Below, one piece after another: positions 46,789 through 59,557 of a DNA stretch of 64,000 nt. The notes below the pieces were generated by a model that saw nothing but the letters and a program-made list of their open reading frames with translations, had not been told where the DNA came from and did no database searches. Made by a program: the position numbers and the translations under genes. Source of the stretch: Methanosarcina sp. (GTDB taxonomy: Archaea; Halobacteriota; Methanosarcinia; Methanosarcinales; Methanosarcinaceae); the NCBI RefSeq assembly GCF_028693135.1, contig NZ_JAQUVZ010000014.1, forward strand, positions 1 through 64,000. The letters are read 5' to 3'. Numbering within the stretch: position 1 is the stretch's first letter; each line of letters starts with the position of its first letter.

Positions 46789-48432
46789 ATGAGACTCAAA
46801 AATTTATTTACTACATTGCTGATTATTTTTACTATCAACTGTGCATCTGCTACTACAATTACTGTAGATATTAATAATGAAAATAGCAGTAATTTCTCTT
46901 CTATACAGGAAGCAATAAACTTTGCACAGGAAAATGACTCAATCCTGATCTACAAAGGAAACTATTCGGAAACTCTCACCATCGATAAACAGTTAAAAAT
47001 CAGTTCTATTTCTCGCAACCCGGAAGATGTAATTATAAACCCTGAAGTCTCTTCTCTACCGATAATCCATGTCACATCAGACAATGTAGAAATAACCGAC
47101 CTGACAATTTCTGGGAACAGCAGTGAAAATCAAATCTCAGGAATCTTTTTAGACAACGTCAGTAACTCTTTTATTCAAAATAATATTATTTCAAATTTTC
47201 AGGATAGCCTTGTTCTAAATGCCTCTTCCGGCTGCAGTATTGAAAATAATACTCTATTTTCAAACACTTTGCATGGAATCTATCTAATTAATTCGACGGA
47301 CAACGATTTGAGGAACAATCTCATCACTGAAAATAAACGTGGTCTTTACTTGAACCTATCAAATCAAAATACTTTAGTTAATAACAATGCCAGTAATAAT
47401 GAAAACTATGGAATTGCTCTCAGGAAATCAAATGCCAATAATTTAATTAATAACCAATTTTTCATGAACAAATATGGGCTTTGTCTAACTGTCTCTCATG
47501 AAAATGTAATAGCAGATAACGTTGCCGGTAACAACAAACAATCCGGCTTTCTTTTATGGATCTCCGAGTCAAATAACTTAAAAGATGACATTTTCATAGA
47601 GAATGGAAACTCTGGCATCTATCTCCTGGCTTCTGATAAAAATACTTTAATTAGAAACATTTTATCTAACAATTCCAATGGCATTTCAATCGGAGATTCC
47701 AGCAATAACCTTGTTACTAACAACACTTTTAGTTCTAATAAAGAGTACGGCATATTCTACTTCTACTCTAATTTAAACAAAAATAACACTATCAAGGAGA
47801 ATATTTTTTTAGATAATAAAAAAGGAGATGATAATCTAACCTCTTCCTCCATGCCAATTTATACTATCCTTATTCTTCTAACAGGAATCGGTCTTGCATT
47901 TTACTTAATTAGAAAACCTTTGTCGAAAAAAGCCCTTAAAAGCTTAGGCATTTTAATAGTAATATTTTTGATTGCAATTATTGCCTGGTACTTCCCGTTT
48001 GAATCGGGTCTTCCCGGGAACAATGTAGAGATTACTAATTTCAGTTGGTATAATTCCTCCAAAATTAATGAAACGCGCACACAGGTTACTCTATCAATGG
48101 ATATTAATTACAGGAATAAACAAGCATACGATTACAGTTTTGCCGAAGATTCACAAACTGATGTTATCCCTACAAGGATCCAGATATTCTCAAGGGAATA
48201 TAATCCAGACGAAGGCGAAGAAATACCTTATACGCTGCTTTCTGAAGAAGATATTACTTTAACATACCGAAAACCATTCAAGTACGAAACTACTCTCAAT
48301 TTAGAAAACGACATGGAATACGACGTTCAGACGATAATTGTGTTCAAACGAGAATTTGATTATCCGAACCCATATGGAGAAGAAACAAGGTGGGAACTAC
48401 TTGGAGGGTGGCAGCAGCTGATATCAACCTGA
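46789..48432 (+). CDS. NosD-like right-handed beta-helix surface protein with membrane anchor
   Basis: 547 residues. A signal peptide (FTTLLIIFTINCASA) is followed by the NosD/pectate-lyase entry motif (ITVDINNENSSNFSSIQEAINFAQENDSILIYKGNYSE). Many N-rich coils follow (NNIISNF, NNLITEN, NNTFSSN), forming a parallel beta-helix to about residue 360. Two hydrophobic helices lie near residues 365-405, then a C-terminal beta domain. Such proteins are part of Methanosarcina surface layers. ATG at 46789 is chosen because the signal peptide begins there. Confidence 0.8.
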   Translation: MRLKNLFTTLLIIFTINCASATTITVDINNENSSNFSSIQEAINFAQENDSILIYKGNYSETLTIDKQLKISSISRNPEDVIINPEVSSLPIIHVTSDNVEITDLTISGNSSENQISGIFLDNVSNSFIQNNIISNFQDSLVLNASSGCSIENNTLFSNTLHGIYLINSTDNDLRNNLITENKRGLYLNLSNQNTLVNNNASNNENYGIALRKSNANNLINNQFFMNKYGLCLTVSHENVIADNVAGNNKQSGFLLWISESNNLKDDIFIENGNSGIYLLASDKNTLIRNILSNNSNGISIGDSSNNLVTNNTFSSNKEYGIFYFYSNLNKNNTIKENIFLDNKKGDDNLTSSSMPIYTILILLTGIGLAFYLIRKPLSKKALKSLGILIVIFLIAIIAWYFPFESGLPGNNVEITNFSWYNSSKINETRTQVTLSMDINYRNKQAYDYSFAEDSQTDVIPTRIQIFSREYNPDEGEEIPYTLLSEEDITLTYRKPFKYETTLNLENDMEYDVQTIIVFKREFDYPNPYGEETRWELLGGWQQLIST

Positions 48433-48775
48433 ACAACTTCTCATTTTATTTTTTTCTCCCTGTTCGGGCAGACATTTAACTGTTTAACTATTTAAATCAT
48501 AAATCTTCAGCCCACCATTCGGATGAATACATGACTTCCTCTTCTCTTTTCACCGGTCACTGTTTGAAATGGCAGAATATTAATATTACTTTATTAATAT
48601 GACCTCTCAAGTTTTAATTATACTAACTTTAAGTAGTATTGGTTCTGACCTCTATTCAATCTTTAAAATATGACGCTACTTTCGGTTATCGTTAATTTGT
48701 AAATCTTATTTCCCTCTGACTTCCATTAAAATCTCTGAATTTAATTAAAAAAGAAACCCTTAATCTCTGATTACC
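48433..48775. other. Intergenic region upstream of the heme cluster
   Basis: About 340 bases without a gene. The palindrome-like AATATTAATATTACTTTATTAATATG near 48577-48602 and AT-rich stretches at 48610-48700 are promoter-like for the rightward ahb genes. No clear ribosome binding site precedes the ATG at 48776. Confidence 0.4.
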
Positions 48776-50839
<2,064 letters not shown>

Positions 50840-50892
50840 GTGCAGACTAATTAATTCATCTAATTCATCTTTATACTTCGAGGTCCCTGAAA

Positions 50893-51555
50893 ATGGCTGA
50901 AACAAATAATTTTCTCCCCCTCATGCTTGACCTTTCAGGCAGGAAAATCGTTATTTTCGGAGGCGGCTCTGTTGGGGAGCGCAAGGCTGAACTTTTCTGT
51001 GGCTGCGCGGATACTGTTGTTGTCAGCCTCGACTTTTCCGAAAGGCTGCGGGAACTTGAGGCTTCAGGGCAGGTAAAGCTGCTCCGACTTGATCTTTCGG
51101 CAGCAGCGGACTCTGAGTTAAATGAAATTATTTCAGGGGCTTTTCTTGTTATCCCTGCAACCAGCAGTTCCGAACTTAATCGGAAAATCACTGATATTGC
51201 AGGGGAAAGCGATATTTTGATTAATCAGGTGGATGCTTTAGGTAATGTTGTAATCCCCTCGGTCATCAAAAGAGGAGACCTTGTGATCGGGATCTCTACC
51301 CTTGGGCACAGTCCTGCGGTCTCAAAATATACTCGCAGGCAGATCGAAGGTGTGATAACTCCTGCATATTCCGATATGATCCGGCTTCAGGACGAACTGA
51401 GAACTTACCTCAAACTGCACGTAAAGGAGCAGAGGAAAAGGAAAGTACTTCTCTGGAAAGTCCTTGAAAGTGAAAGTGTCTGGAATGGATTTTCCGAATC
51501 ATATGAAAAGGCAGCAGAAATTGCATACTCAATAATCTCCGATAATCTCGGGTAA
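50893..51555 (+). CDS. Precorrin-2 dehydrogenase (siroheme synthase N-terminal type)
   Basis: 220 residues. LDLSGRKIVIFGGGSVGERKAELF is the NAD-binding Rossmann loop, and SDILINQVDALGNVVIPSVIKRGDLVIGISTLGHSPAVSKYTRR is the conserved dehydrogenase/ferrochelatase region of CysG and Met8. It oxidises precorrin-2 to sirohydrochlorin and may insert iron, feeding AhbA/B. No methyltransferase domain is fused. The stop codon lies inside a 20-base tandem repeat. Confidence 0.9.
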   Translation: MAETNNFLPLMLDLSGRKIVIFGGGSVGERKAELFCGCADTVVVSLDFSERLRELEASGQVKLLRLDLSAAADSELNEIISGAFLVIPATSSSELNRKITDIAGESDILINQVDALGNVVIPSVIKRGDLVIGISTLGHSPAVSKYTRRQIEGVITPAYSDMIRLQDELRTYLKLHVKEQRKRKVLLWKVLESESVWNGFSESYEKAAEIAYSIISDNLG

Positions 51556-51607
51556 TCTCCGATAATCTCGGGTAATCTCCGATAATCTCGGGTAATCTCC
51601 GATAATC
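51541..51607. repeat. Tandem 20-base repeat at the end of the dehydrogenase gene
   Basis: GATAATCTCGGGTAATCTCC is repeated three times exactly (51541-51600) plus a partial copy. The TAA stop is within the first unit. Confidence 0.95.
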
Positions 51608-51860
51608 GCAGAGATTCAGGCAAGTAAAATCAGACTGGAAAAGCGCAGGACACATTGAAAGGAAAAGGACTACTTTGAGAAAGAAAACGCTCTGTGAATG
51701 AAAAAGCTTTTAATTATTATCCTTTTAATTACCCTCTAATAACCCTTTAAATAGAAACCCTTTGGTGAAAAATGGCTGAGGATTTCTGGACAAAGTTTAA
51801 TTTACAACTCCTTATATTATTCATTTTATTTCCTGTATTCATTCTATCCGGAGGCTCTCT

Positions 51861-53183
51861 GTGACAGAAATCTCAAGTATGGTTATATCCCATAAAAAAG
51901 CGAAGGTTGAGGAAATGGAGTCCGCCTGGCACGGAGATCTGGACGGGCTGCTCCATAACCTGTACAATCATGAGTATGTGTACGAGTGCGTCGTCTTAAA
52001 AACCTGCAACCGTGTTGAAATCTATGTAGTTTCCCCCAAAAGCAGCAGTATACTTTTCTCTTTTGCAAAGGAAATGGGAGCTTCCACCCATATAATCGAC
52101 TTTTACGGGCATGACGAGTCTCTGGAACACCTGCTAAGGCTTTCAGGGGGGCTTGAGTCCATGATTGTAGGAGAAGACCAGATCCTGGGGCAAATAAAGG
52201 ATCTCTATGCCTATTCCAAGAAAGCGGGAACAACTGGAAAGATCCTTGATACGGCTTTTGAAAAAGCTATCCAGGTAGGTAAGAGAATTCGGAACGAAAC
52301 CCGGATCAATAAAGGTTCGGTTTCCATAGGTTCGGCAGCTGTAGATCTTGCTGAAGATATCTTCGGAGGGCTCACAGGAAAATCCGTGCTTGTAATCGGA
52401 GCCGGGGAAATAGGGGTTCTGGTTGCAAAGGCTCTTGCCGAAAAGGATATTCAGGCTATTTACATTGCAAACCGTACCTTTAAAAAAGCCGAAGAAATCG
52501 CCTACGAGCTCGGAGGGCACGCGGTCAAGCTTGATGATATAAGGGGCTATCTTCCGGGCGCAGATGTTGTGATTAGTGGAACTGGTGCTCCCCATTATAT
52601 CCTTACGCGGGAAATAATTGAAGAAGCCGTGAAGGGCAGGGACAGAAAACTCCTTCTTATCGATATCGCAAATCCCAGGGATATTGAGGAATCCGTTGTG
52701 GAGCTTGAAAATGTTGAGCTCTGTAATATCGACAACCTAAGAGTCATCAGTGAAAAGACCCTGAAGATGCGAAAAGAAGAAGCAAAAAAGGCTGAAGAGA
52801 TTATTCTGGAAGAAATCAGGCTTTTAAATCTCCAGTACAAACGTCAGAAAGCTGACCGTTTGATTTCCGAGCTTTACCGGCAGGTCTATGATGTCCGCTT
52901 AAGGGAACGGGAAAAAGCAGTCAATCGGCTCAGTGCCTATCATACTATCGGGGAGATCGAAACCGAGGTGCTTGACGATCTTACTCATTCAATTGTCAAC
53001 AAGATCCTTGCCGAGCCTACCAAAGTCCTCCGCCAGGCTGCCGAACTTGGAAATGAAGAGTTCCTGGATGTGGTGTCAAGGGTCTTCTGCCTCGATAAAG
53101 ACAGGGCGAGGCTTGAAACCGTGAAGCCCGGCTGCACAAAAGAACAGGTACGGGTTAAAGAGCAATATGCTGTAAAAGATTAA
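51861..53183 (+). CDS. hemA: Glutamyl-tRNA reductase HemA
   Basis: 440 residues from GTG at 51861, preceded by GGAGG. LKTCNRVEIY contains the catalytic Cys (C49) that forms the thioester with glutamate. GGLESMIVGEDQILGQIK and GAGEIGVLVAKALAEK (NADPH site, about 175-190) follow. The C-terminal dimerisation domain is helical. It reduces glutamyl-tRNA to glutamate-1-semialdehyde, the first step of tetrapyrrole synthesis. HemL, which uses its product, is encoded downstream. Confidence 0.96.
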   Translation: MTEISSMVISHKKAKVEEMESAWHGDLDGLLHNLYNHEYVYECVVLKTCNRVEIYVVSPKSSSILFSFAKEMGASTHIIDFYGHDESLEHLLRLSGGLESMIVGEDQILGQIKDLYAYSKKAGTTGKILDTAFEKAIQVGKRIRNETRINKGSVSIGSAAVDLAEDIFGGLTGKSVLVIGAGEIGVLVAKALAEKDIQAIYIANRTFKKAEEIAYELGGHAVKLDDIRGYLPGADVVISGTGAPHYILTREIIEEAVKGRDRKLLLIDIANPRDIEESVVELENVELCNIDNLRVISEKTLKMRKEEAKKAEEIILEEIRLLNLQYKRQKADRLISELYRQVYDVRLREREKAVNRLSAYHTIGEIETEVLDDLTHSIVNKILAEPTKVLRQAAELGNEEFLDVVSRVFCLDKDRARLETVKPGCTKEQVRVKEQYAVKD

Positions 53184-53318
53184 GGCAGAAACGTACAGGA
53201 AAGCAGAAGCAACTCACAGGCAGAAATAATTTTCAAATTAAAGTAATTTACAGGTAAAGCAGTTCATATTTCAGAAAGCAATTAACAGGTAAAACAATTC
53301 AATTTCAGGAGTGATCAC

Positions 53319-54293
53319 ATGTTTCCAGAAGTCAGGTTAAGAAGGTTGAGGACGGGTAAAATCAGGGATCTTATACGTGAAACCACGTTGTCAGTGAATG
53401 ACCTGGTCCAGCCTATTTTTGTGAATGAGACTATTGATTCCCCCGTTGAGATTTCTTCCATGCCCGGAATATACAATATTCCGCTCTCCGGAGTCGTAAA
53501 AGAGGCAAAAGAGATTGCAGAGCTCGGGATTCCTGCAGTGATCCTTTTCGGAGTGCCTGCATTCAAGGACGCAGAGGGCAGCTCTTCCTGCGGGGAAACT
53601 GACGTCATTCAGGAAGCGGTCAGAAGAATCAAAGCTGTACTCGGAGACAAACTTGTGGTGATCACGGATATCTGTATGTGTGAGTATACGAGCCACGGGC
53701 ACTGCGGGATAATCGACTTTGAAACTAAAGAAGTCCTTAATGATCCTACTCTCGAAGTCCTCGGAAGAATTGCTATCAGCCATGCAAAAGCCGGAGCTGA
53801 TATGGTAGCTCCTTCGGGAATGATGGACGGGATGGTAACCGCAATCCGGCAGGCCCTTGACTTCAGCGGCTTTGAGAATATTCCCATTATGTCCTATGCT
53901 GCAAAATATCAATCTGCTTTCTACGGACCTTTCAGGGAAGCTGCCGGATCGGGTTATTCCTTCGGGGACCGTTCGACCTACCAGATGGACCCTGCAAACA
54001 GCGACGAGGCCCTCAGGGAAGTTACCCTTGATGTGGCAGAAGGGGCAGACATCCTGATGGTAAAGCCTGCGCTTCCCTACCTGGATGTCATATACAGAGT
54101 TAAGAGCGAGTTAGGTATGCCAACAGCTGCATACAACGTAAGTGGGGAATATGCCATGATCAAGGCAGCCGCAGCCAACGGGTGGATTGATGAGAAAAAA
54201 GTCATGTACGAGTCCCTTATTTCGATCAAGAGGGCAGGAGCGGATTTCATCATTACTTACTTTGCAAAGGATGCTGCCCGAATGCTGAGGTAA
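53319..54293 (+). CDS. hemB: Delta-aminolevulinic acid dehydratase (porphobilinogen synthase)
   Basis: 324 residues. [14 protein letters not shown] holds the zinc cysteines (C119, C121, C129). [23 protein letters not shown] and [12 protein letters not shown] carry the two Schiff-base lysines. It joins two 5-aminolevulinates into porphobilinogen. Cysteine ligands point to the zinc-dependent form. The ATG follows AGGAGTGATCAC. It is in the hemA-hemB-hemL-hemC order. Confidence 0.96.
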   Translation: MFPEVRLRRLRTGKIRDLIRETTLSVNDLVQPIFVNETIDSPVEISSMPGIYNIPLSGVVKEAKEIAELGIPAVILFGVPAFKDAEGSSSCGETDVIQEAVRRIKAVLGDKLVVITDICMCEYTSHGHCGIIDFETKEVLNDPTLEVLGRIAISHAKAGADMVAPSGMMDGMVTAIRQALDFSGFENIPIMSYAAKYQSAFYGPFREAAGSGYSFGDRSTYQMDPANSDEALREVTLDVAEGADILMVKPALPYLDVIYRVKSELGMPTAAYNVSGEYAMIKAAAANGWIDEKKVMYESLISIKRAGADFIITYFAKDAARMLR

Positions 54294-54760
54294 CAGCTCC
54301 TTTTTCAGGCATTCTTGTTTTTAGGAGGTTTCTGCCAGGGTTTTCTTTCCCTCCTCCTTTTCTTACCTTTTGTTTTTAAGCCTGTCTTTTGCCTGTATGC
54401 TATAATCAATGGTTTCATCAATAACTGCTTAATAGGTGAAGGCTCTGTTATAAAGATAAATACAGAGCACAGAATAGAGCATTAGCTTAATCCGGAAGCT
54501 CAGTTCTGGAAGCCCACTCGAAAAAGAAAGCCTGATTCACTTAAAGATTAACTTTAAGCCAGGAGTTCATTTCAGTCCGGGAATTGACCTTTATTTAAGG
54601 TCTTTTTAGCTCTAAAGTCCCCTTAATTTACCCCCTTTAATCCAGTCACTTTGATTCAGTCCCTTTAATTTACTCCCTTTAATCCAGCCACTTTAATTTA
54701 CTCCCTTAAATCTATTTACAGTCCTTTATCGAACATTTAAGTTCATCCGGTGAGATTTAT
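54294..54760. repeat. Intergenic region with direct repeats upstream of hemL
   Basis: At 54605-54715 a unit like CTTTAATTTACTCCCTTTAATCCAGCCA recurs three to four times with small changes. The rest is AT-rich with no gene. The repeats end about 45 bases before hemL and may overlap its promoter. Confidence 0.55.
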
Positions 54761-56035
54761 ATGACGTTTGAGGTAACACTTGATAAGTCCAGACAGATGT
54801 ATGAGAAAGCAAAGACCTTCATCCCGGGCGGGGTTAGCAGTCCGGTGCGTGCAATCAAACCCTATCCTTTTTATACCGATTCTGCGGACGGTTCGAAGAT
54901 AAGGGACCTTGACGGAAACGAATATATTGACTACTGCCTTGCCTATGGTCCTGCTATCCTCGGGCACAATCATCCGGTAATAAAGGAGGCAATCAAACAG
55001 CAGCTTGATAAGGGCTGGCTCTATGGGACTCCCACCGAGCTTGAGGTAACCCTTGCAGAAAAGATTGCAGGTTATTATCCCAGCATTGATATGCTCCGTT
55101 TCGTTTCTACCGGCACGGAATCCACCATGAGTGCCCTCCGCCTTGCGCGTGGCTTTACACGTAAAAATAAATTCATTAAGATCGAAGGCGGGTTTCATGG
55201 CGCTCATGATGCAGTGCTCGTTAAGGCAGGTTCGGGAGCTACTACCCTTGGAGAGCCTGATTCCCTCGGCATTCCTGCAGATTTCACCAAACACACCCTG
55301 CAGGCTCCATATAACGATATTGAAACAATGACCGAGCTTGTGGAGAAGAATCGGGACGATCTTGCAGCAGTGATTATAGAGCCTGTAATGGGGAATATAG
55401 GTCCTGTTCTCCCGTTACCCGGATACCTGGAAGACCTCCGAAAACTCACGCTGGAAAATGATGTCCTGCTCATTTTCGATGAGGTTATTACCGGGTTCAG
55501 GCTCGCAATGGGCGGGGCGCAGGAATACTTCGGGGTCGTGCCTGACATGACCACCCTCGGAAAGATCGTAGGTGGAGGCCTGCCAATAGGGGTCTTTGGC
55601 GGCCGCCGGGACATTATGGAAATGATCTCTCCTTCCGGGCCTGTCTATCAGGCAGGGACCTTCAGCGGAAGCCCCTGTTCGGTGGCTGCGGGCATTGCCA
55701 TGCTTGATTACCTGAAAAAGGAAAATATTCATGCAAAACTGAATGCAACCGGAGATTATATGCGCACTGTGCTTTCGGAAATCGTTGAGGACGAAGGACT
55801 TGACTATAATGTGTGCGGAATTGCCTCCATGTTCAAGATTTTCTTCGGGGCAGAGCCTCATAACTATCAGGAGGTCCTGAAGTGTGACAAGGATGGCTAC
55901 TTTGCTTTCTTCCACAGGATGCTTGCAAGCGGGGTTTTCCTGCCTCCATCCCAGTTTGAGACCAACTTCATATCTGCAGCCCACAGCAAAGAAGACCTTG
56001 AAAAGACCCTCGAAGCTTATATGGAAAATCTCTGA
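54761..56035 (+). CDS. hemL: Glutamate-1-semialdehyde 2,1-aminomutase HemL
   Basis: 424 residues. [12 protein letters not shown] near the N-terminus, [27 protein letters not shown] and [10 protein letters not shown] are family motifs. [12 protein letters not shown] places the PLP lysine at K268. It isomerises glutamate-1-semialdehyde to 5-aminolevulinate. The start ATG lies 7 codons before the conserved region. It is followed 34 bases later by hemC. Confidence 0.97.
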   Translation: MTFEVTLDKSRQMYEKAKTFIPGGVSSPVRAIKPYPFYTDSADGSKIRDLDGNEYIDYCLAYGPAILGHNHPVIKEAIKQQLDKGWLYGTPTELEVTLAEKIAGYYPSIDMLRFVSTGTESTMSALRLARGFTRKNKFIKIEGGFHGAHDAVLVKAGSGATTLGEPDSLGIPADFTKHTLQAPYNDIETMTELVEKNRDDLAAVIIEPVMGNIGPVLPLPGYLEDLRKLTLENDVLLIFDEVITGFRLAMGGAQEYFGVVPDMTTLGKIVGGGLPIGVFGGRRDIMEMISPSGPVYQAGTFSGSPCSVAAGIAMLDYLKKENIHAKLNATGDYMRTVLSEIVEDEGLDYNVCGIASMFKIFFGAEPHNYQEVLKCDKDGYFAFFHRMLASGVFLPPSQFETNFISAAHSKEDLEKTLEAYMENL

Positions 56036-56069
56036 AGATTTTATCTTTTAAAACGTTTGAGGATTCCAA

Positions 56070-57023
56070 ATGATAATAGGTACCCGGGGCAGCCAGCTTG
56101 CGCTTGCCCAGACCGAGAATGTTGCGCGCCTTCTTAAGGAGCAGGGCGTTGAAACCAGTATTAAGATTATAAAAACCAACGGAGACCGGTTTACTGACCG
56201 TCCCCTGCATGCGATATCCGGAGGAGTCGGGGCTTTTGTCCGGGAACTTGACGATGTCATGCTTGCAGGAGAGATCGATATTGCTGTCCATTCGATGAAG
56301 GACATGCCAACAGTCCGCCCCCCAGAGATTCCTACTGTTGCAGTTCTGGAGCGTGACACTCCATTTGATTTCCTGCTCACGTACGACGGGACTCCTCTTG
56401 ACGAACTGCCTGAACAGTCCATTATAGGCACCAGCTCCCTGAGAAGGGCTGCCCAGATCAGGCGTTACAGGCCTGACCTTATTACTCAGGAGCTCAGAGG
56501 CAATATCGACACCAGGCTCAGGAAGCTTAAAGAAGGGCAGTATGACGGGATCCTGCTCGCGAAAGCAGGGCTCGAGCGCATGGGCTGGGACCTTGAAGGA
56601 GAAATCCTTTCCCCTGGTTTTTTCTGCCCTTCCCCGAATCAGGGCACGGTTGCAGTGGTAACAAGGGCAGGCACTGAGGCTGAAGCTGCGGTTTCCAAAC
56701 TTGACCATACCGAGAGTCGGATTGTTACTGAACTAGAACGCATCCTTATCTCCGAACTCGGAGGAGGCTGTACAACTCCTATTGGTTCCTATGCCGAGCT
56801 TAAACCTGATAAGAAAGAAATTAAGGTTCTGGCTGAAGTCCTTTCCCTGGATGGTAGAGAAGTTGTTCGGGTCGAGGAGGTTATCCCGATGCTTGGGGGT
56901 ATTGAGAGAGCCAGGAAACTGGGGCACAGGCTTGTGGAGATGGGAGGCAGAAGGCTGGCTGATGAAGCGCTTCTTCAGATCTCCAAAGAGGCATGCGGTA
57001 CGGAGAATTTATCCGATTATTGA
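56070..57023 (+). CDS. hemC: Hydroxymethylbilane synthase (porphobilinogen deaminase)
   Basis: 317 residues. GTRGSQLALAQT, DIAVHSMKDMP and GTSSLRRAAQ are the substrate and cofactor loops. SELGGGCTTPIGSY contains the cysteine (C234) that carries the dipyrromethane cofactor. It polymerises four porphobilinogens into hydroxymethylbilane. With hemA, hemB and hemL upstream it completes the common trunk except for uroporphyrinogen-III synthase and its methylase, which are not seen here. Confidence 0.96.
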   Translation: MIIGTRGSQLALAQTENVARLLKEQGVETSIKIIKTNGDRFTDRPLHAISGGVGAFVRELDDVMLAGEIDIAVHSMKDMPTVRPPEIPTVAVLERDTPFDFLLTYDGTPLDELPEQSIIGTSSLRRAAQIRRYRPDLITQELRGNIDTRLRKLKEGQYDGILLAKAGLERMGWDLEGEILSPGFFCPSPNQGTVAVVTRAGTEAEAAVSKLDHTESRIVTELERILISELGGGCTTPIGSYAELKPDKKEIKVLAEVLSLDGREVVRVEEVIPMLGGIERARKLGHRLVEMGGRRLADEALLQISKEACGTENLSDY

Positions 57024-57061
57024 TACAGAGACTGCCTGCGGGCAGGAAATGGAGTTATTTA

Positions 57062-57967
57062 ATGTATACTCTCACCGGACTTAAATTAAAAAACCCGACC
57101 ATTCTTGCAGCCGGGGTGCTTGGGACAACCGGCGCTTCCCTCTGCAGGGTTGCGCGTGAAGGGGGAGCAGGCGCTGTTGTGACCAAATCCATAGGTCCCG
57201 CTCCAAAAACCGGACACTCCAACCCCAGCATGGTCAGGCTGGACTGCGGCTTTTTAAATGCCATGGGGCTTCCGAACCCTTCCTATCCCGGCTTCCTGCA
57301 GGAGCTCGTATTTGCAAAAAAGAACTCCTCAGTTCCGGTAATTGCAAGCATCTTCGGCGGAAATCCGGCTGAGTTTGCTGAAGTTGCAGAGGGCCTGCTT
57401 CCTTCAAATCCAGATGCTTTCGAGCTGAATGTGAGCTGTCCTCATGCCGAAGGCTACGGGGCTGCAGTCGGTTCAAACCCCTGCCTGGTAGAAGCAGTTA
57501 CAGCGGCGGTGAAGGATGTTGTTAACGTTCCTGTCTGGGTCAAGCTGACTCCCAATGTTGCAGACATTACGTCCATTGGAACTGCAGCCGAATCCGGGGG
57601 GGCGGACGCTGTTGTTGCGATCAATACTGTAAAAGGAATGGTTATTGACATTGAATCTGGATATCCTGTGCTTGGAAACCGTTCAGGAGGGCTTTCCGGA
57701 AAGGCTGTCAAGCCCGTAGCCGTCAAATGCGTTTATGACCTCTACACTGCCCTGGAAATTCCGGTGATCGGCGTAGGAGGAGTTTCTTCCTGGGAAGATG
57801 CCGTGGAAATGATGATGGCAGGAGCAGCCGCTGTTCAGGTTGGGTCTGCGGTATATGACAGGGTGGATATATTCTCTGAAATCGGGGCAGGAATAGAAAC
57901 CTTCCTAGAGAGAAAAGGTTATTCAAATATAAAGAAAATTATAGGGCTCGCCCACGAGATGGTCTGA
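57062..57967 (+). CDS. pyrD: Dihydroorotate dehydrogenase catalytic subunit
   Basis: About 301 residues from ATG 57062, preceded by [29 protein letters not shown] and ELNVSCPH (catalytic Cys region) followed by KLTPNV are class 1B motifs. [30 protein letters not shown] is the FMN-phosphate loop. It oxidises dihydroorotate to orotate. A longer frame from 56993 overlaps hemC and is not supported. It overlaps pyrK by one base, so they are coupled. Confidence 0.94.
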   Translation: MYTLTGLKLKNPTILAAGVLGTTGASLCRVAREGGAGAVVTKSIGPAPKTGHSNPSMVRLDCGFLNAMGLPNPSYPGFLQELVFAKKNSSVPVIASIFGGNPAEFAEVAEGLLPSNPDAFELNVSCPHAEGYGAAVGSNPCLVEAVTAAVKDVVNVPVWVKLTPNVADITSIGTAAESGGADAVVAINTVKGMVIDIESGYPVLGNRSGGLSGKAVKPVAVKCVYDLYTALEIPVIGVGGVSSWEDAVEMMMAGAAAVQVGSAVYDRVDIFSEIGAGIETFLERKGYSNIKKIIGLAHEMV

Positions 57968-58746
57968 TGCTTCCTCTTAATGCTAAAATAACACAGATAA
58001 CTGAAGAATCTCCTGCTGTCAGGACTTTTTTCTTTGACCCCAGGTTTGAGGATCTGGAGCCAGGCCAGTTTGTAATGGTCTGGATCAGGGGTGTGGACGA
58101 GATTCCTATGGGCCTTTCCAGAAACAATTCCATAACTGTCCAGAATGTCGGAGAGGCAACTTCAAAGCTTTTTGAGTTAAAAGAAGGGGATTCTTTCGGG
58201 CTCAGGGGTCCTTTCGGAAAAGGCTTTACTCTTCCTGTTAAAGGCGATAAAATACTTATTATAGCTGGCGGGGTCGGAGCTGCTCCCCTATCTCCTTATG
58301 CCGAGGCAGCCTTTGCTGCAGGCGCTGAGGTGCATACTATTCTTGGGGCACGGAGTGCCGGAGACCTGCTTTTTGAAGGGCGGTTCGAAGCTCTCGGAAA
58401 TATTTACGTTTCTACTGACGACGGTTCAAAAGGAGTTAAAGGGTTTGTGACTGATGTCCTCAAAGGTCTTGATGTCGCAGCCTATGACCGAATTGCAGTC
58501 TGCGGCCCTGAAATAATGATGTCTTCGGTTTTCAGGCTCCTTGAAGAGAGAAAGGCTCTGGAAAAGGCAGAGTTCAGCCTCCACCGCTATTTTAAATGTG
58601 GCATCGGAGTCTGCGGGGCATGCTGCATAGACCAGTCCGGGCTTAGGGTCTGTAAGGACGGGCCTGTGTTTTCCGGGGTTCAGCTCATTGGTTCCGAACT
58701 CGGAAAATATTCACGGGACGCCAGTGGGCGAAGAGTTAAAATTTAA
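57967..58746 (+). CDS. pyrK: Dihydroorotate dehydrogenase electron-transfer subunit
   Basis: 259 residues. The N-terminal half is an FAD-binding barrel, and [19 protein letters not shown] begins the NAD-binding half. [23 protein letters not shown] near residue 215 is the [2Fe-2S] cluster motif. PyrK passes electrons from PyrD to a pyridine nucleotide or other acceptor. It starts at the ATG inside TGATG with pyrD and is followed after 76 bases by an FAH gene. Confidence 0.94.
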   Translation: MLPLNAKITQITEESPAVRTFFFDPRFEDLEPGQFVMVWIRGVDEIPMGLSRNNSITVQNVGEATSKLFELKEGDSFGLRGPFGKGFTLPVKGDKILIIAGGVGAAPLSPYAEAAFAAGAEVHTILGARSAGDLLFEGRFEALGNIYVSTDDGSKGVKGFVTDVLKGLDVAAYDRIAVCGPEIMMSSVFRLLEERKALEKAEFSLHRYFKCGIGVCGACCIDQSGLRVCKDGPVFSGVQLIGSELGKYSRDASGRRVKI

Positions 58747-58822
58747 GTTTTGACATATCCTTTTAAAAAATGAAAGAGAGCAGGTAAAAAGATCCGCTAA
58801 ACAGGATTAGGAAGGTAAAGCT

Positions 58823-59557
58823 ATGATTGGAAGGTTCAGGTCAGGAGATAATGTTTTTTATGGAGAAATCGAAGATGGGCGGGTGTATCCCAATGGAGGG
58901 ATCTCTGCCGGGGCATTTGAACTTTCGGAACTTCGCGTTCTACCACCTTCTTTCCCCTCTAAAATCGTCTGTGTTGGCCTGAACTATAAGGACCATGCCG
59001 AAGAACTTTACATGGAAGTCCCTGAAACCCCTGTTCTCTTTTTAAAGCCTCCCTCTGCGGTTATTGGGCATGGAGACAAGATCATTTACCCTGCATCCAG
59101 TTTGAGGGTGGACTATGAAGCTGAACTCGCAGTCGTTATCGGAAAGCGCTGCAAGAATATTTCCGCCGAAAAGGCCGAGGACGTGATTGCAGGCTATACC
59201 TGTTTTAATGATGTGACCGCCCGTGATCTCCAGCAAAAGGACGGGCAGTGGACAAGGGCAAAGAGTTTTGATACCTTTGCAGCATTCGGGCCCTATATCG
59301 TCTCTACGGAAGAAATTGATGTTACTGATGCAAAGATTGCCTGCAGGGTAAACGGGGAAACCAGACAGGAATCAAACACTTCAAACCTGATTTTTGATAT
59401 TCCTTATCTTATTGAATTCATTACCGAGATTATGACCCTGGAAGTTGGGGACGTAATCGCTACCGGTACACCTCCTGGTGTTGGAGAACTGCATAGAGGG
59501 GATACCGTGGAAGTTGAAATTCAGGGAATCGGAAAACTTAGAAACGAGGTTGTCTGA
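58823..59557 (+). CDS. Fumarylacetoacetate hydrolase (FAH) family protein
   Basis: 244 residues. KIVCVGLNYKDHAEEL and PVLFLKPPSAVIGHGDKIIYP open the domain; DYEAELAVVIGKRCKNIS holds metal-binding acidic residues. GYTCFNDVTARDLQ and VIATGTPPGVG are further FAH motifs. Members act as hydrolases, isomerases or decarboxylases on oxo-acids such as oxaloacetate and acylpyruvates; specificity cannot be told. It overlaps the winged-helix gene at TGATG. Confidence 0.88.
   Translation: MIGRFRSGDNVFYGEIEDGRVYPNGGISAGAFELSELRVLPPSFPSKIVCVGLNYKDHAEELYMEVPETPVLFLKPPSAVIGHGDKIIYPASSLRVDYEAELAVVIGKRCKNISAEKAEDVIAGYTCFNDVTARDLQQKDGQWTRAKSFDTFAAFGPYIVSTEEIDVTDAKIACRVNGETRQESNTSNLIFDIPYLIEFITEIMTLEVGDVIATGTPPGVGELHRGDTVEVEIQGIGKLRNEVV

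Noticed and set aside
51405-51655. Antisense frames with DYRRLPEIIGDYPRLSE repeats
   Set aside because: They are translations of the 20-base tandem repeat on the strand opposite the precorrin-2 dehydrogenase gene, not genes.
56993-57061. Longer pyrD starting inside hemC
   Set aside because: The extra residues overlap hemC in another frame and pyrD similarity starts at the ATG at 57062 after GGAG.
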